From: Anaerolineae bacterium
GTDB taxonomy: Bacteria > Chloroflexota > Anaerolineae > DUEN01
Direction of reading: 5' to 3'
NCBI GenBank assembly: GCA_021159845.1
Contig: JAGHDS010000518.1
Coordinates: 1 to 23,001 of the forward strand
Length of the DNA stretch: 23,001 nt
Shown here: positions 13,379 through 20,852 of the stretch, piece after piece
How positions within the stretch are numbered: the first letter of the stretch is position 1
Layout of the letters: every line of letters starts with the position of its first letter
The notes under the pieces: model-generated
What the model was told of the DNA's origin: nothing
The model's input: the letters and a program-made list of their open reading frames with translations, nothing else
The model's database searches: none
Position numbers and translations under genes: made by a program

Positions 13379-15700
13379 ATGCTTCGGGAGATCACGGTAT
13401 CACGACACCGCATCCATGTGAGTGGCGTCGTCCAGGGGGTCGGGTTTCGCCCCTTCGTCTATAACTTGGCCAACCGCCTTGGCCTGCGCGGCTGGGTGTG
13501 CAACACGTCATCGGGCGTAGACATTGAAATCGAGGGCTCACCGGACGCGCTGGAAGCCTTCCTGCGCGCACTCCCCCAGGAGGCCCCGCCGCTCTCCCGT
13601 ATCGACGCCATAGAGACCAGCGAGCTGCCCCCTAACGGCTACGCTACCTTCGAAATCCGCCACAGCCAGGCTCAACCCGACGAGTTCCAGCCCATCTCGC
13701 CCGACGTGGCCACCTGCGACGCGTGCCTGGCCGAGGTAATGGACCCCACGAACCGACGCTATCGATACCCGTTCACCAACTGCACGCACTGCGGGCCCCG
13801 GTTCACCATCATCCGGGACATCCCATACGATCGCCCCAAAACGACGATGGCGGCCTTTACCATGTGCCCGGAGTGCCAGGCGGAATACGAGGACCCGTCA
13901 GATCGCCGATTCCACGCCCAACCCAATGCGTGCCCGACATGCGGTCCCCAACTCTCACTGGTCCCCACGCCCGGCGGGACGCTCCCCCAGGGCCTCCCGG
14001 ACGATCCCATAGAAGCCATGCGGTCACTGCTGGCAATGGGTTGGATCGTAGCCATCAAAGGGCTGGGCGGATTCCACCTGGCCTGCGATGCCCGCAACGA
14101 CGCGGCCGTCCAGAAGCTGCGCGCCCGCAAAGGACGAGTGGGCAAGCCCTTCGCCCTGATGGCCCGGGACCTGGAAACGGCCCGATCCCTATGCTATGTC
14201 AGCGATGACGAGGCGCGCCTGCTCACAGGCCGGGAACGCCCCATCGTCCTGCTGCGAGCACGCCCCGGGAACGGCATCGCCCCATCCGTAGCACCACGCC
14301 AACGGAACCTGGGGATCATGCTCCCCTACACGCCGCTACATCACCTGCTCCTGCTACCTGGGCAGGGCATTCCAGACGTCCTCGTAATGACATCCGGCAA
14401 CCTCAGCGAGGAACCCATCGCTTACGAAAACGAGGACGCGCTGCGACGGCTGGCTGGATTGGCCGACGCCTTCCTGCTACATAACCGTGACATCTACATG
14501 CGCTGCGATGACTCCGTCGTGCGCGTGTTCCAGGGCGCCGAACTGCCCATCCGCCGGTCGCGAGGCTATGCGCCGTACCCCGTCCATCTGGGAGAAGAGT
14601 CCATCCCTCTGCTGGCGTGTGGGGCGGAGTTGAAGAACACGTTCTGCATCACGCGCGGCCGATACGCGTTCCTGAGTCAGCACATCGGCGACATGGAAAA
14701 CCTGGAGACGCTGACCGCCTACCGTCATGCTGTCACCCACTTTGAACGGCTATTCCGGGTGCGGCCCGAAGCGCTGGCCCACGACCTGCACCCTGACTAC
14801 CTGGCCACTCGCTACGCGCAGGAGAGATCCCTGCGAGAGGGCATTCCGGCGATCGGCGTGCAGCACCATCACGCGCATATCGCCGCCTGTCTGGCCGAAC
14901 ACCAGCGCGTCGGCCCGGTGATCGGGGTGGCGTTCGACGGTACCGGTTACGGAGACGACGGCGCCATCTGGGGCGGGGAATTCCTCATCGCCGACCTGCA
15001 GAGCTACCGCCGCGCGGCTCACCTGGCCTACATTCCCCTGCCGGGCGGCGATGCAGCCGTGCGGCGCACATACCGCATGGCGTGGAGCCACCTGCACAGG
15101 GCGTTCGACGGGGCGTGGCCAGACATCCCAGCGCTGCATGGCCTCAACCCAACGGAGCGTCGAGTCGTCACGCGCCAGGTCGAGACGGGATTCAATGCTC
15201 CCCCCACATCCAGCATGGGACGCCTCTTCGACGCCGTTTCGGCCATCTGCGGGATCTGTCTGCGGGCAACCTACGAGGGCCAGGCTGCCATCGAGCTGGA
15301 GATGCTCGCCGACAGCGGAGAAGTCGGCGAATACGAATGGCCATTTTTCCCCAATCCCGACGAGACACCTCTGGCCATCGACCCTGCCCCAGTGATCCGG
15401 GCAGTGGTCCGAGACGTACAAGCGGGAGTGGACGTTTCCACCATCGCGGCGCGCTTCCACAACACCGTCGCCCGGATGGTAGCGGAGGTTTGCAACAAGC
15501 TACGCGAGCAAACGGGGCTGAACGAGGTCGCCCTGAGCGGCGGCGTGTGGCAAAATGTACTCCTGCTGGAACGCACGCTAAACCTGCTGCAAAAGAGCGG
15601 CTTTACCGTATATACGCATCGGCTGGTGCCCCCCAACGACGGAGGACTGTCACTGGGGCAGGCAGCCATTGCCAACGCGCGACTGAAACAAAACGAATGA
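13379..15700 (+). CDS. hypF: [NiFe]-hydrogenase maturation carbamoyltransferase HypF
   Basis: This 773-aa enzyme uses carbamoyl phosphate and ATP to make carbamoyl-AMP and loads the carbamoyl onto the C-terminal Cys of HypE, the source of the active-site CN ligands. All domains are present in order: acylphosphatase (GVVQGVGFRPFVYNLA, 16-31); two zinc fingers with C113/C116, C135/C138, C163/C166 and C185/C188; a YrdC-like domain (~205-395, IKGLGGFHLACDARND, MTSGNLSEEPI); and a Kae1-like domain (~408-773) with VQHHHAHIAACLAEH at 495-508, VAFDGTGYGDDGAIWGGEF and ALSGGVWQNV. The length matches the family. It opens the hyp operon after a TATAAT box. Confidence 0.97.
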   Translation: MLREITVSRHRIHVSGVVQGVGFRPFVYNLANRLGLRGWVCNTSSGVDIEIEGSPDALEAFLRALPQEAPPLSRIDAIETSELPPNGYATFEIRHSQAQPDEFQPISPDVATCDACLAEVMDPTNRRYRYPFTNCTHCGPRFTIIRDIPYDRPKTTMAAFTMCPECQAEYEDPSDRRFHAQPNACPTCGPQLSLVPTPGGTLPQGLPDDPIEAMRSLLAMGWIVAIKGLGGFHLACDARNDAAVQKLRARKGRVGKPFALMARDLETARSLCYVSDDEARLLTGRERPIVLLRARPGNGIAPSVAPRQRNLGIMLPYTPLHHLLLLPGQGIPDVLVMTSGNLSEEPIAYENEDALRRLAGLADAFLLHNRDIYMRCDDSVVRVFQGAELPIRRSRGYAPYPVHLGEESIPLLACGAELKNTFCITRGRYAFLSQHIGDMENLETLTAYRHAVTHFERLFRVRPEALAHDLHPDYLATRYAQERSLREGIPAIGVQHHHAHIAACLAEHQRVGPVIGVAFDGTGYGDDGAIWGGEFLIADLQSYRRAAHLAYIPLPGGDAAVRRTYRMAWSHLHRAFDGAWPDIPALHGLNPTERRVVTRQVETGFNAPPTSSMGRLFDAVSAICGICLRATYEGQAAIELEMLADSGEVGEYEWPFFPNPDETPLAIDPAPVIRAVVRDVQAGVDVSTIAARFHNTVARMVAEVCNKLREQTGLNEVALSGGVWQNVLLLERTLNLLQKSGFTVYTHRLVPPNDGGLSLGQAAIANARLKQNE

Positions 15701-15750
15701 CGAAAGGCGGTGTCTTTCCTCTATCATCATGCACCGCGAAGGAGACAAAT

Positions 15751-16005
15751 ATGTGCCTGGGCATACCTGGACGAGTTGTGGAGATTTTCGAGCGAGATAG
15801 CATACAGATGGGGAAGGTAGATTTTGGAGGGATCATTAAAGAGACCTGCCTGGCCTATGTGCCGGAGACGGCGGTGGGTGACTACGTGATCGTTCATGCG
15901 GGCTTCGCCATATCTCGACTGAATGAGGCAGAAGCGCAAGAGACCCTGGCGATGCTCCAAGAGATGATCGCCCTGGGAGAGGAGAGCGGAGATGACACCG
16001 CCTGA
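15751..16005 (+). CDS. hypC: Hydrogenase maturation chaperone HypC
   Basis: This 84-aa HypC/HupF-family protein begins MCLGIPGRVVEI. The invariant Cys2 binds the Fe(CN)2CO precursor while complexed with HypD and then escorts it to the hydrogenase large subunit. Further family marks are VDFGGIIKETCLAYVP, VGDYVIVHAGFAISRL with its conserved His, and an acidic helix at the end. AAGGAG lies 6 nt before the ATG. A longer reading frame upstream is out of frame with hypF and is not coding. It sits 50 bp after hypF and its last 14 bp overlap hypD, implying translational coupling with its partner. Confidence 0.95.
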   Translation: MCLGIPGRVVEIFERDSIQMGKVDFGGIIKETCLAYVPETAVGDYVIVHAGFAISRLNEAEAQETLAMLQEMIALGEESGDDTA

Positions 16006-17128
16006 GGCAGATGCCACGCTGCGTTACATCGACGAATTCCGACGCCCGGAACTCGTACGCCGATTACTCGACGAGATCAGGAGGACAGTCACCCGGCCGT
16101 GGACGATCATGGAGATCTGCGGCGGGCAAACACATGCCTTTATGCGCTTCGGGCTGGACGAGCTCCTGCCCGACGAGGTGGAGCTGGTCCACGGCCCCGG
16201 CTGCCCCGTGTGCGTGACTCCTCTGGAGCTGATCGACAAGGCCATCGCCATCGCCTCACGGCCGGATACGATCTTCTGCTCTTTCGGTGATATGCTGCGC
16301 GTGCCCGGCTCCCACACGGATCTGTTCCGCGTCAAGGCGGCCGGGGGAGATGTGCGCATCGTCTACTCGCCGCTGGAATGCCTGAAGATCGCCCGCGAGA
16401 ACCCGGACCGAGAGGTCGTCTTCTTCGCCATCGGCTTCGAGACGACGGCACCGGGGAATGCCATGCTGGTCTGGCAGGCTCACGAGCTTGGGGTCACCAA
16501 CATTAGCATGCTCGTCTCACACGTCCGGGTTCCCCCGGCCATCACAGCCATCCTGTCATCACCCGGGAACCGGGTACGCGGCTTCCTGGCCGCCGGTCAC
16601 GTATGTGCTATCATGGGATATTGGGAATACGAGCCGCTGGCCGAGCGGTTCCAGGTCCCCATCGTCGTCACCGGGTTTGAGCCGGTGGATCTGCTGCGCG
16701 GCCTGCTGATGACCGTGCGTCAGCTAGAGGCCGGCCGCCACGAGGTGGAGAACGCATACGGGCGTACCGTAAGCCGAGAGGGGAATCGACCCGCGCAGGA
16801 GCTGATCAGCCGGGTGTTCGAGCCATGCGACCGCGCGTGGCGTGGGATCGGCGTGATCCCCAACAGCGGATGGCGACTGCGCCCGGAATTCGCCGATTTC
16901 GACGCGGAGAAACGATTCCCGATAAGCGACATCCAAACCCAGGAATCGGCCGTGTGCATCAGTGGGCTGATCCTACAGGGGCTCAAGAAACCCTATGAGT
17001 GCCCGGCCTTCGGCACCGCGTGCACACCCGCGCACCCACTGGGGGCTACGATGGTCTCTTCAGAGGGCACCTGCGCGGCCTACTACCGATATGGGAAACG
17101 CAACAGACAACAGAACGCGAGGAACTGA
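15992..17128 (+). CDS. hypD: Hydrogenase maturation iron-sulfur scaffold HypD
   Basis: This 378-aa protein holds the Fe(CN)2CO unit with HypC and reduces the thiocyanate made on HypE. It has the catalytic Cys43 in IMEICGGQTHAFMRFG, the CxxC pair C71/C74 in VHGPGCPVCVTP, FAIGFETTAPGNA, and the C-terminal [4Fe-4S] cysteines in YECPAFGTACTPAHPLG and VSSEGTCAAYYRYG. All expected cysteines are intact. The start lies within the 3' end of hypC, with GGAG immediately upstream. A few extra residues (KRNRQQNARN) form a basic tail. Cytoplasmic. Confidence 0.97.
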   Translation: MTPPEADATLRYIDEFRRPELVRRLLDEIRRTVTRPWTIMEICGGQTHAFMRFGLDELLPDEVELVHGPGCPVCVTPLELIDKAIAIASRPDTIFCSFGDMLRVPGSHTDLFRVKAAGGDVRIVYSPLECLKIARENPDREVVFFAIGFETTAPGNAMLVWQAHELGVTNISMLVSHVRVPPAITAILSSPGNRVRGFLAAGHVCAIMGYWEYEPLAERFQVPIVVTGFEPVDLLRGLLMTVRQLEAGRHEVENAYGRTVSREGNRPAQELISRVFEPCDRAWRGIGVIPNSGWRLRPEFADFDAEKRFPISDIQTQESAVCISGLILQGLKKPYECPAFGTACTPAHPLGATMVSSEGTCAAYYRYGKRNRQQNARN

Positions 17129-17155
17129 TAACGGGAGGCGAGAAATCTACTAACC

Positions 17156-17225
17156 CGCCCATTCGCTGACCACCAATTCCGGTGGCAAGTTCGCTTACTC
17201 GCCCATTCGCTGATTCGTTTACTCT
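17156..17225. repeat. TTCGCTGA-type direct repeats in the hypD-hypE spacer
   Basis: The 14-mer CGCCCATTCGCTGA occurs exactly twice (17156-17169 and 17200-17213). Degenerate units TTCGCTTACTC and TTCGTTTACTC lie next to the second copy. Between the copies is a small hairpin, CCACC/GGTGG (17170-17185). It occupies most of the 116-bp spacer inside the operon and is not translated in any recognised gene. Confidence 0.65.
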
Positions 17226-17244
17226 GACCAGGAGCCTTTTCCGA

Positions 17245-18324
17245 ATGACCGAACAAACCGAGCTGAACTTCGAAGGATTCAGCTGTCCTGTACCGTTACC
17301 GGACATCACCCTGGACCGCATCGTGCTTGGGCACGGCTCGGGCGGCCGCATGAGCCACAATCTGGTATGCCGGATATTCCTGCCCGACCTGCAAAACCCG
17401 GCGTTGAACCGGATGGATGACGGCGCCGTGCTCTCGCTCCCCGGAGGCAACGGCCGCCTAGTCATGAGCACAGACGCGCACGTCGTGCAGCCTCTCTTCT
17501 TCCCCGGAGGGGACATCGGCCGGCTGGCCGTGTGTGGCACCGTCAACGACCTGGCCATGATGGGCGCCCGTCCGTTGTGGCTGAGCGCCGCCTTCGTACT
17601 GGAGGAAGGACTTCCCATTGAGACGCTACAACAAGTCGTGCGCTCCATGCAGGAGGCTGCCCACGAGGCACAAGTCCACGTAGTCTCCGGCGATACGAAG
17701 GTCGTGGAACGCGGCAAGGCAGACGGGCTATACATTGCCACGGCCGGCGTCGGATGGCTCCCGGAAGGGATCAACATATCGGGGACAAACGCCCGCCCAG
17801 GCGACGTCGTGCTCGTGTCCGGCACAATGGGCGATCACGGGATCGCCGTGCTCAGCGAGCGCGAGGGGTTGGGCTTCGAGACGGAGCTGAAGAGTGATGT
17901 CGCCCCACTGAACGGGCTGGTCGCGGCGATGCTGGAAGCCGCGCCTGGGGCAATCCACACACTGAGAGACCCTACGCGCGGCGGGCTGGCAACGACGCTG
18001 AATGAGATCGCGATGCAATCGGGTGTATCCATCGAGCTGGAGGAAGAACGTATCCCGTTGCGGCCGGCCGTGCGCTCGGCCTGCGAGATGCTGGGATTCG
18101 ACCCGCTATATGTGGCTAACGAGGGCAAGCTCGTGGCCTGTGTCGCGCCCGAGGCAGCCGACGATGTGCTGGCGGCTATGAAAGCACACCCTTACGGCCG
18201 AGATGCCGCCATCATCGGGCGCGTCGGCGAGGGCCCAAGCGGCCAAGTGACAATCCGCACGCCCATCGGGGGCACGCGCGTGCTAGACATGCTCAGCGGG
18301 GAAATGTTGCCTCGCATCTGCTGA
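17245..18324 (+). CDS. hypE: Hydrogenase maturation dehydratase HypE
   Basis: This 359-aa protein receives the carbamoyl group from HypF on its C-terminal cysteine and dehydrates it with ATP to a thiocyanate. It has the PurM/AIR-synthetase fold with DRIVLGHGSGGRMSHNL, MDDGAVLSL, MSTDAHVVQPLFFPGGDIG and CGTVNDLAMMGARPLWLSA, then VVSGDTKVVERGKADG, VSGTMGDHG and LRDPTRGGLATTLNEIA. It ends in PRIC, the hallmark Cys-terminal tail. The ORF is open 21 codons further upstream, but ATG 17245 follows AGGAG by 10 nt and starts at the family N-terminus. It follows hypD after a repeat-bearing spacer and is last in the operon. Confidence 0.97.
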   Translation: MTEQTELNFEGFSCPVPLPDITLDRIVLGHGSGGRMSHNLVCRIFLPDLQNPALNRMDDGAVLSLPGGNGRLVMSTDAHVVQPLFFPGGDIGRLAVCGTVNDLAMMGARPLWLSAAFVLEEGLPIETLQQVVRSMQEAAHEAQVHVVSGDTKVVERGKADGLYIATAGVGWLPEGINISGTNARPGDVVLVSGTMGDHGIAVLSEREGLGFETELKSDVAPLNGLVAAMLEAAPGAIHTLRDPTRGGLATTLNEIAMQSGVSIELEEERIPLRPAVRSACEMLGFDPLYVANEGKLVACVAPEAADDVLAAMKAHPYGRDAAIIGRVGEGPSGQVTIRTPIGGTRVLDMLSGEMLPRIC

Positions 18325-18331
18325 GGCTCTA

Positions 18332-18358
18332 CCCGATGGCCCAACACGGCCTTCCGGG
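18332..18358. terminator. Possible bidirectional hairpin between convergent genes
   Basis: CCCG and GGCC (18332-18341) pair with GGCC and CGGG (18348-18358) around a CAACAC loop with a small internal mismatch. It fills the 35-bp gap between the hypE stop and the histidine kinase stop on the opposite strand. There is no T-tract, so termination ability is uncertain. Confidence 0.35.
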
Positions 18359-18359
18359 A

Positions 18360-19958
18360 TCATGTGCCGTCCGCCACTGGCAGCGTGAAGCTGAAGACGC
18401 TCCCCCGTCCCGGCTCGCTCTCCACGCCGACTTCACCGCCCAGCTTATCCATGATGCGGCGCACAATGGAGAGACCTAGCCCATGCCCTTCAGCACACAT
18501 TTGAGCCAATCGTGTGAACGGGGCGAACAGGCGCGACTGCTCCTCGGGGGTCAAGCCCGGCCCATTATCCCGTACCCAGAACCGCACCGTCCCATCCCCC
18601 TGAGGCGTCGCTCCCAACTCCACACGCGCCGGACGGCCACCATAGCGGATCGCGTTGCTGATATAGTTCACCCACACCTCCTCCACCCACGGGCCGTAGC
18701 CCAGCACCGCGGGCCACGCGGGCGGCAACACGATCTCCGGCTTATGCTCCTGAATCATATACGTCAGCTGTCCCAAGGCGGACTCGACGATGGATTGCAT
18801 ATCAAGCGGAGTAAGCTCCACATCCCGCTTCCGTATCTCCGCCAGCAACAGCAAGCCGCTGATGATGCCATTCATCTTCTGGGCGCCGCGATGAATGGCA
18901 TCCAAATGCCCCTGAACATCCGCGGGCAGGAGATCCTTATACTCCTCGCTTAAGAAATCCGCCAGAGAAAAGATAACCGCGAGGGGGTTACGCAAGTCAT
19001 GCGCCACCGAGTGGGCAAAAGCGTCCAGCTCCTCGTTACGCGCCTGCAACGCGGCCGTCTGCCGACGTAAGTCCTCGGCCAGCACCTCAAGTTCCTGTGC
19101 GCGGCGTTCCAAGGCCCGCTGCATCTCCACGCGATCCGTGATGTCCCGATCCAGCCCAATCGTAAACGGCCTTCCGTCCATCTCGACGGGTACAGCCGTA
19201 TACTCTATGATGTTCTCCTTACCGTCCGGACGGATCCAAGAGATGAGCCCCCTGTAGGGTATATGTTTCCGTCGCAAGGTCAGATTATCCTCGTCCGGCA
19301 CCACGGGCCCCACTTTCCTCTGCAACGAGCTTACATCCCCCATCTCGAGCAGCTCCTCCCGGCTCCGCCCCGCCATCTCGGCATAACGCTCGTTACAGTC
19401 GATCAGCCGCCGCGTCCCATGCTCCAGATCCTCCTCGTACAGGTTGATCCCCTCAAAGGCGTTCTCGAAGACAAGCCGAAACTTCTTCTCCGACTCGCGC
19501 AGCGTTCGCTCTACCCTCTTCCGATCACTGATGTCTCTAAAGATCGCGACGGCCCCAGTGATCACGCCCATCTCATCCCGAACAGGAGCGATATTCCCAT
19601 TGATGGGGAGCCGCGCGCCATCCCTACGGATCAGCGTAAAGCGACTGGCGAACGGGAAAAGATCGCCATCCCGGACGACCCGCAACACCAGGTCCTCCGC
19701 GGGCGGCGCCCCCGTCTCCTCGTCGACGATGGAAAGCACATCCGAAAGCCTCTTCCCTACGACTGCCGTCTGCTCCCAGCCCGTCAGCGTCGTTGCCGCC
19801 GGGTTCGCGAACCGGATGCGGCCGGCCAGATCGGCGACGAGAACGGCATCAGCAATGCTACTCAGGACATCGGCCAGCCAACTGTCGTCGATCGGACTCG
19901 GTCTCTTACCGCCATCTTCTCTCCCCGCCGACGCAACCTCTATGTTGCGATCCGACAT
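18360..19958 (-). CDS. Soluble PAS-PAS sensor histidine kinase
   Basis: This 532-aa histidine kinase has no transmembrane helix, so it senses a cytosolic signal. PAS1 is at ~30-145 (SIADAVLVADLAGRIRFANP, with PAC-like GAVAIFRDISDRK). PAS2 is at ~155-275 (KKFRLVFENAFEGINLYEED, RDITDRVEMQ). A coiled coil at ~276-312 leads to the HisKA H-box FAHSVAHDLRNPL with phospho-accepting His320. The ATPase domain has the N-box WVNYISNAIRYG (Asn431/435), DNGPGL (464-469) and GHGLGLSIV (491-499). No receiver domain or adjacent response regulator is visible, so it is an orphan. ATG 19958 has GGAGG 7-8 nt upstream; a 32-codon extension beyond it looks non-coding. It is convergent to hypE and could be unrelated to hydrogenase maturation. 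Confidence 0.93.
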   Translation of the reverse strand: MSDRNIEVASAGREDGGKRPSPIDDSWLADVLSSIADAVLVADLAGRIRFANPAATTLTGWEQTAVVGKRLSDVLSIVDEETGAPPAEDLVLRVVRDGDLFPFASRFTLIRRDGARLPINGNIAPVRDEMGVITGAVAIFRDISDRKRVERTLRESEKKFRLVFENAFEGINLYEEDLEHGTRRLIDCNERYAEMAGRSREELLEMGDVSSLQRKVGPVVPDEDNLTLRRKHIPYRGLISWIRPDGKENIIEYTAVPVEMDGRPFTIGLDRDITDRVEMQRALERRAQELEVLAEDLRRQTAALQARNEELDAFAHSVAHDLRNPLAVIFSLADFLSEEYKDLLPADVQGHLDAIHRGAQKMNGIISGLLLLAEIRKRDVELTPLDMQSIVESALGQLTYMIQEHKPEIVLPPAWPAVLGYGPWVEEVWVNYISNAIRYGGRPARVELGATPQGDGTVRFWVRDNGPGLTPEEQSRLFAPFTRLAQMCAEGHGLGLSIVRRIMDKLGGEVGVESEPGRGSVFSFTLPVADGT

Positions 19959-20130
19959 CGTGCATCCTCCCCCGTAAACACACTTTTCCTTGGACCGTCT
20001 CCCCTCACAACAGATGAACACCCACCACCCGGGAGTTCCCGAGCGCTTCAACACATGATATAATGCTTCCTGAATAGAAAATAGGACACCATCTTATATG
20101 TTGTCTATAGCTCTATAGGTACACCACCCG
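19959..20130. other. AT-rich leader region of the histidine kinase
   Basis: This stretch of about 170 bp is markedly AT-richer than its surroundings between 20055 and 20120. On the minus strand it offers TATATC/CATTAT as weak -10 candidates for the kinase, but I find no good -35. A doubled CTATAG motif is at 20105-20118. No gene or RNA is recognised. Confidence 0.4.
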
Positions 20131-20850
20131 TCATCGAGACAGTACAGCGCACAGGTTCATGTTATCCCGGCCAGCGTGGAAGCTCTCTATGACCTGCAAG
20201 CCGGCGTCGGCTGCCAGTCGTCGCAGGGCAGGCTCATCAATCCATGCACAGTACCGCAGACCATACCCATCGCGTCGCCAGTCCAGCAGGTAATCGTCGG
20301 CACCCACATCATCCGGGCTCAAGCCCACGTCCGACCAAGGACGCAGGCGGCGGCGAAGTCTCGGGCTGTTCAAAAACTGCCAGGTGGATACCAAGACGTA
20401 CCCATTCGGAGCCAAACACCTTGCCATGTCGCCCAAAAGGCGCGTGCGCAGCTCACTCCCGGGGATGTGGTGTAGAAGAGCGAGGGCAGCTATGATATGA
20501 AACGGACGGCCGGGCAGATCATCAGCCCATCCCGGGCTGGAGACATCGCGGACGAGAAATACAGCATTGACATGCAAAAGCTCACCCGCCTTATCACGAG
20601 CGAGCTGGATCATGCGTTCGCTGACGTCAACGCCCACATATTGCACCCGACGCCCTATCCGGTCCAACGCCCAGGCCAATTGCCCGCCGCCACATCCCAC
20701 ATCAAGCAATCTGCCGCCATCGGGCACATAGTCCAACAATCGATCCACGCCGGGCAACGGCCCCGGACGGCTGGACACGAAAGGACCGGCCAGCTGATCG
20801 TAAAACTGCCGGTTGAGAGACAACAATTTCCGAGAGATATCGGGCTTCAC
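20131..20850 (-). CDS. Trm9/ALKBH8-like SAM-dependent methyltransferase (candidate tRNA U34 methylase)
   Basis: This class I methyltransferase is 239 aa from GTG 20850. SAM motif I is RLLDVGCGGGQLAWAL, followed by YVGVDVSERMI. Beyond the generic fold it shares features I associate with Trm9/ALKBH8: the N-terminal FYDQLAGPFVSSRPGPLP (ALKBH8-like VYEEIAxHFSSTRxxPWP), ALALLHHIPGSE after the acidic strand (IAVIHHxxT), the VLVSTWQF strand (LIYVWAxEQ), and a C-terminal RYCAWIDEPALRRLA followed by GRDNMNL (RYYHxFREGEL, DxxNW). Trm9 methylates cm5U34 of tRNA to mcm5U34. It is divergent from elp3, whose product makes cm5U in eukaryotes. There is no SD; a TATAAT ends 6 nt before GTG 20850, suggesting leaderless translation. 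GTG 20880 would add ten residues and overlap elp3. The fold is sure, the substrate inferred. Confidence 0.8.
   Translation of the reverse strand: MKPDISRKLLSLNRQFYDQLAGPFVSSRPGPLPGVDRLLDYVPDGGRLLDVGCGGGQLAWALDRIGRRVQYVGVDVSERMIQLARDKAGELLHVNAVFLVRDVSSPGWADDLPGRPFHIIAALALLHHIPGSELRTRLLGDMARCLAPNGYVLVSTWQFLNSPRLRRRLRPWSDVGLSPDDVGADDYLLDWRRDGYGLRYCAWIDEPALRRLAADAGLQVIESFHAGRDNMNLCAVLSR
20813..20841 (+). promoter_or_regulatory. Possible elp3 promoter inside the methyltransferase gene
   Basis: TTGAGA (20813-20818, 5 of 6 to -35) and GATATC (20836-20841, 3 of 6 to -10) are spaced 17 bp. A transcript would start near 20848, leaving only a few nucleotides before the elp3 ATG at 20853, consistent with the absence of an SD sequence. 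The -10 is poor, so this is tentative. Confidence 0.3.
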
Positions 20851-20852
20851 AT

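Noticed and set aside
15082..15750. Upstream extension of the hypC frame
   Set aside because: It lies inside hypF in another frame. The extension is R/G/P-rich, and HypC must begin MCLGIPG with Cys2 exposed after Met removal.
19959..20054. 32-codon extension of the histidine kinase
   Set aside because: The residues are unlike any PAS kinase N-terminus, and ATG 19958 has GGAGG at good spacing.
20059..20064. Plus-strand TATAAT
   Set aside because: No plus-strand gene follows for almost 800 bp and no -35 is visible. It is probably just part of the AT-rich kinase leader.
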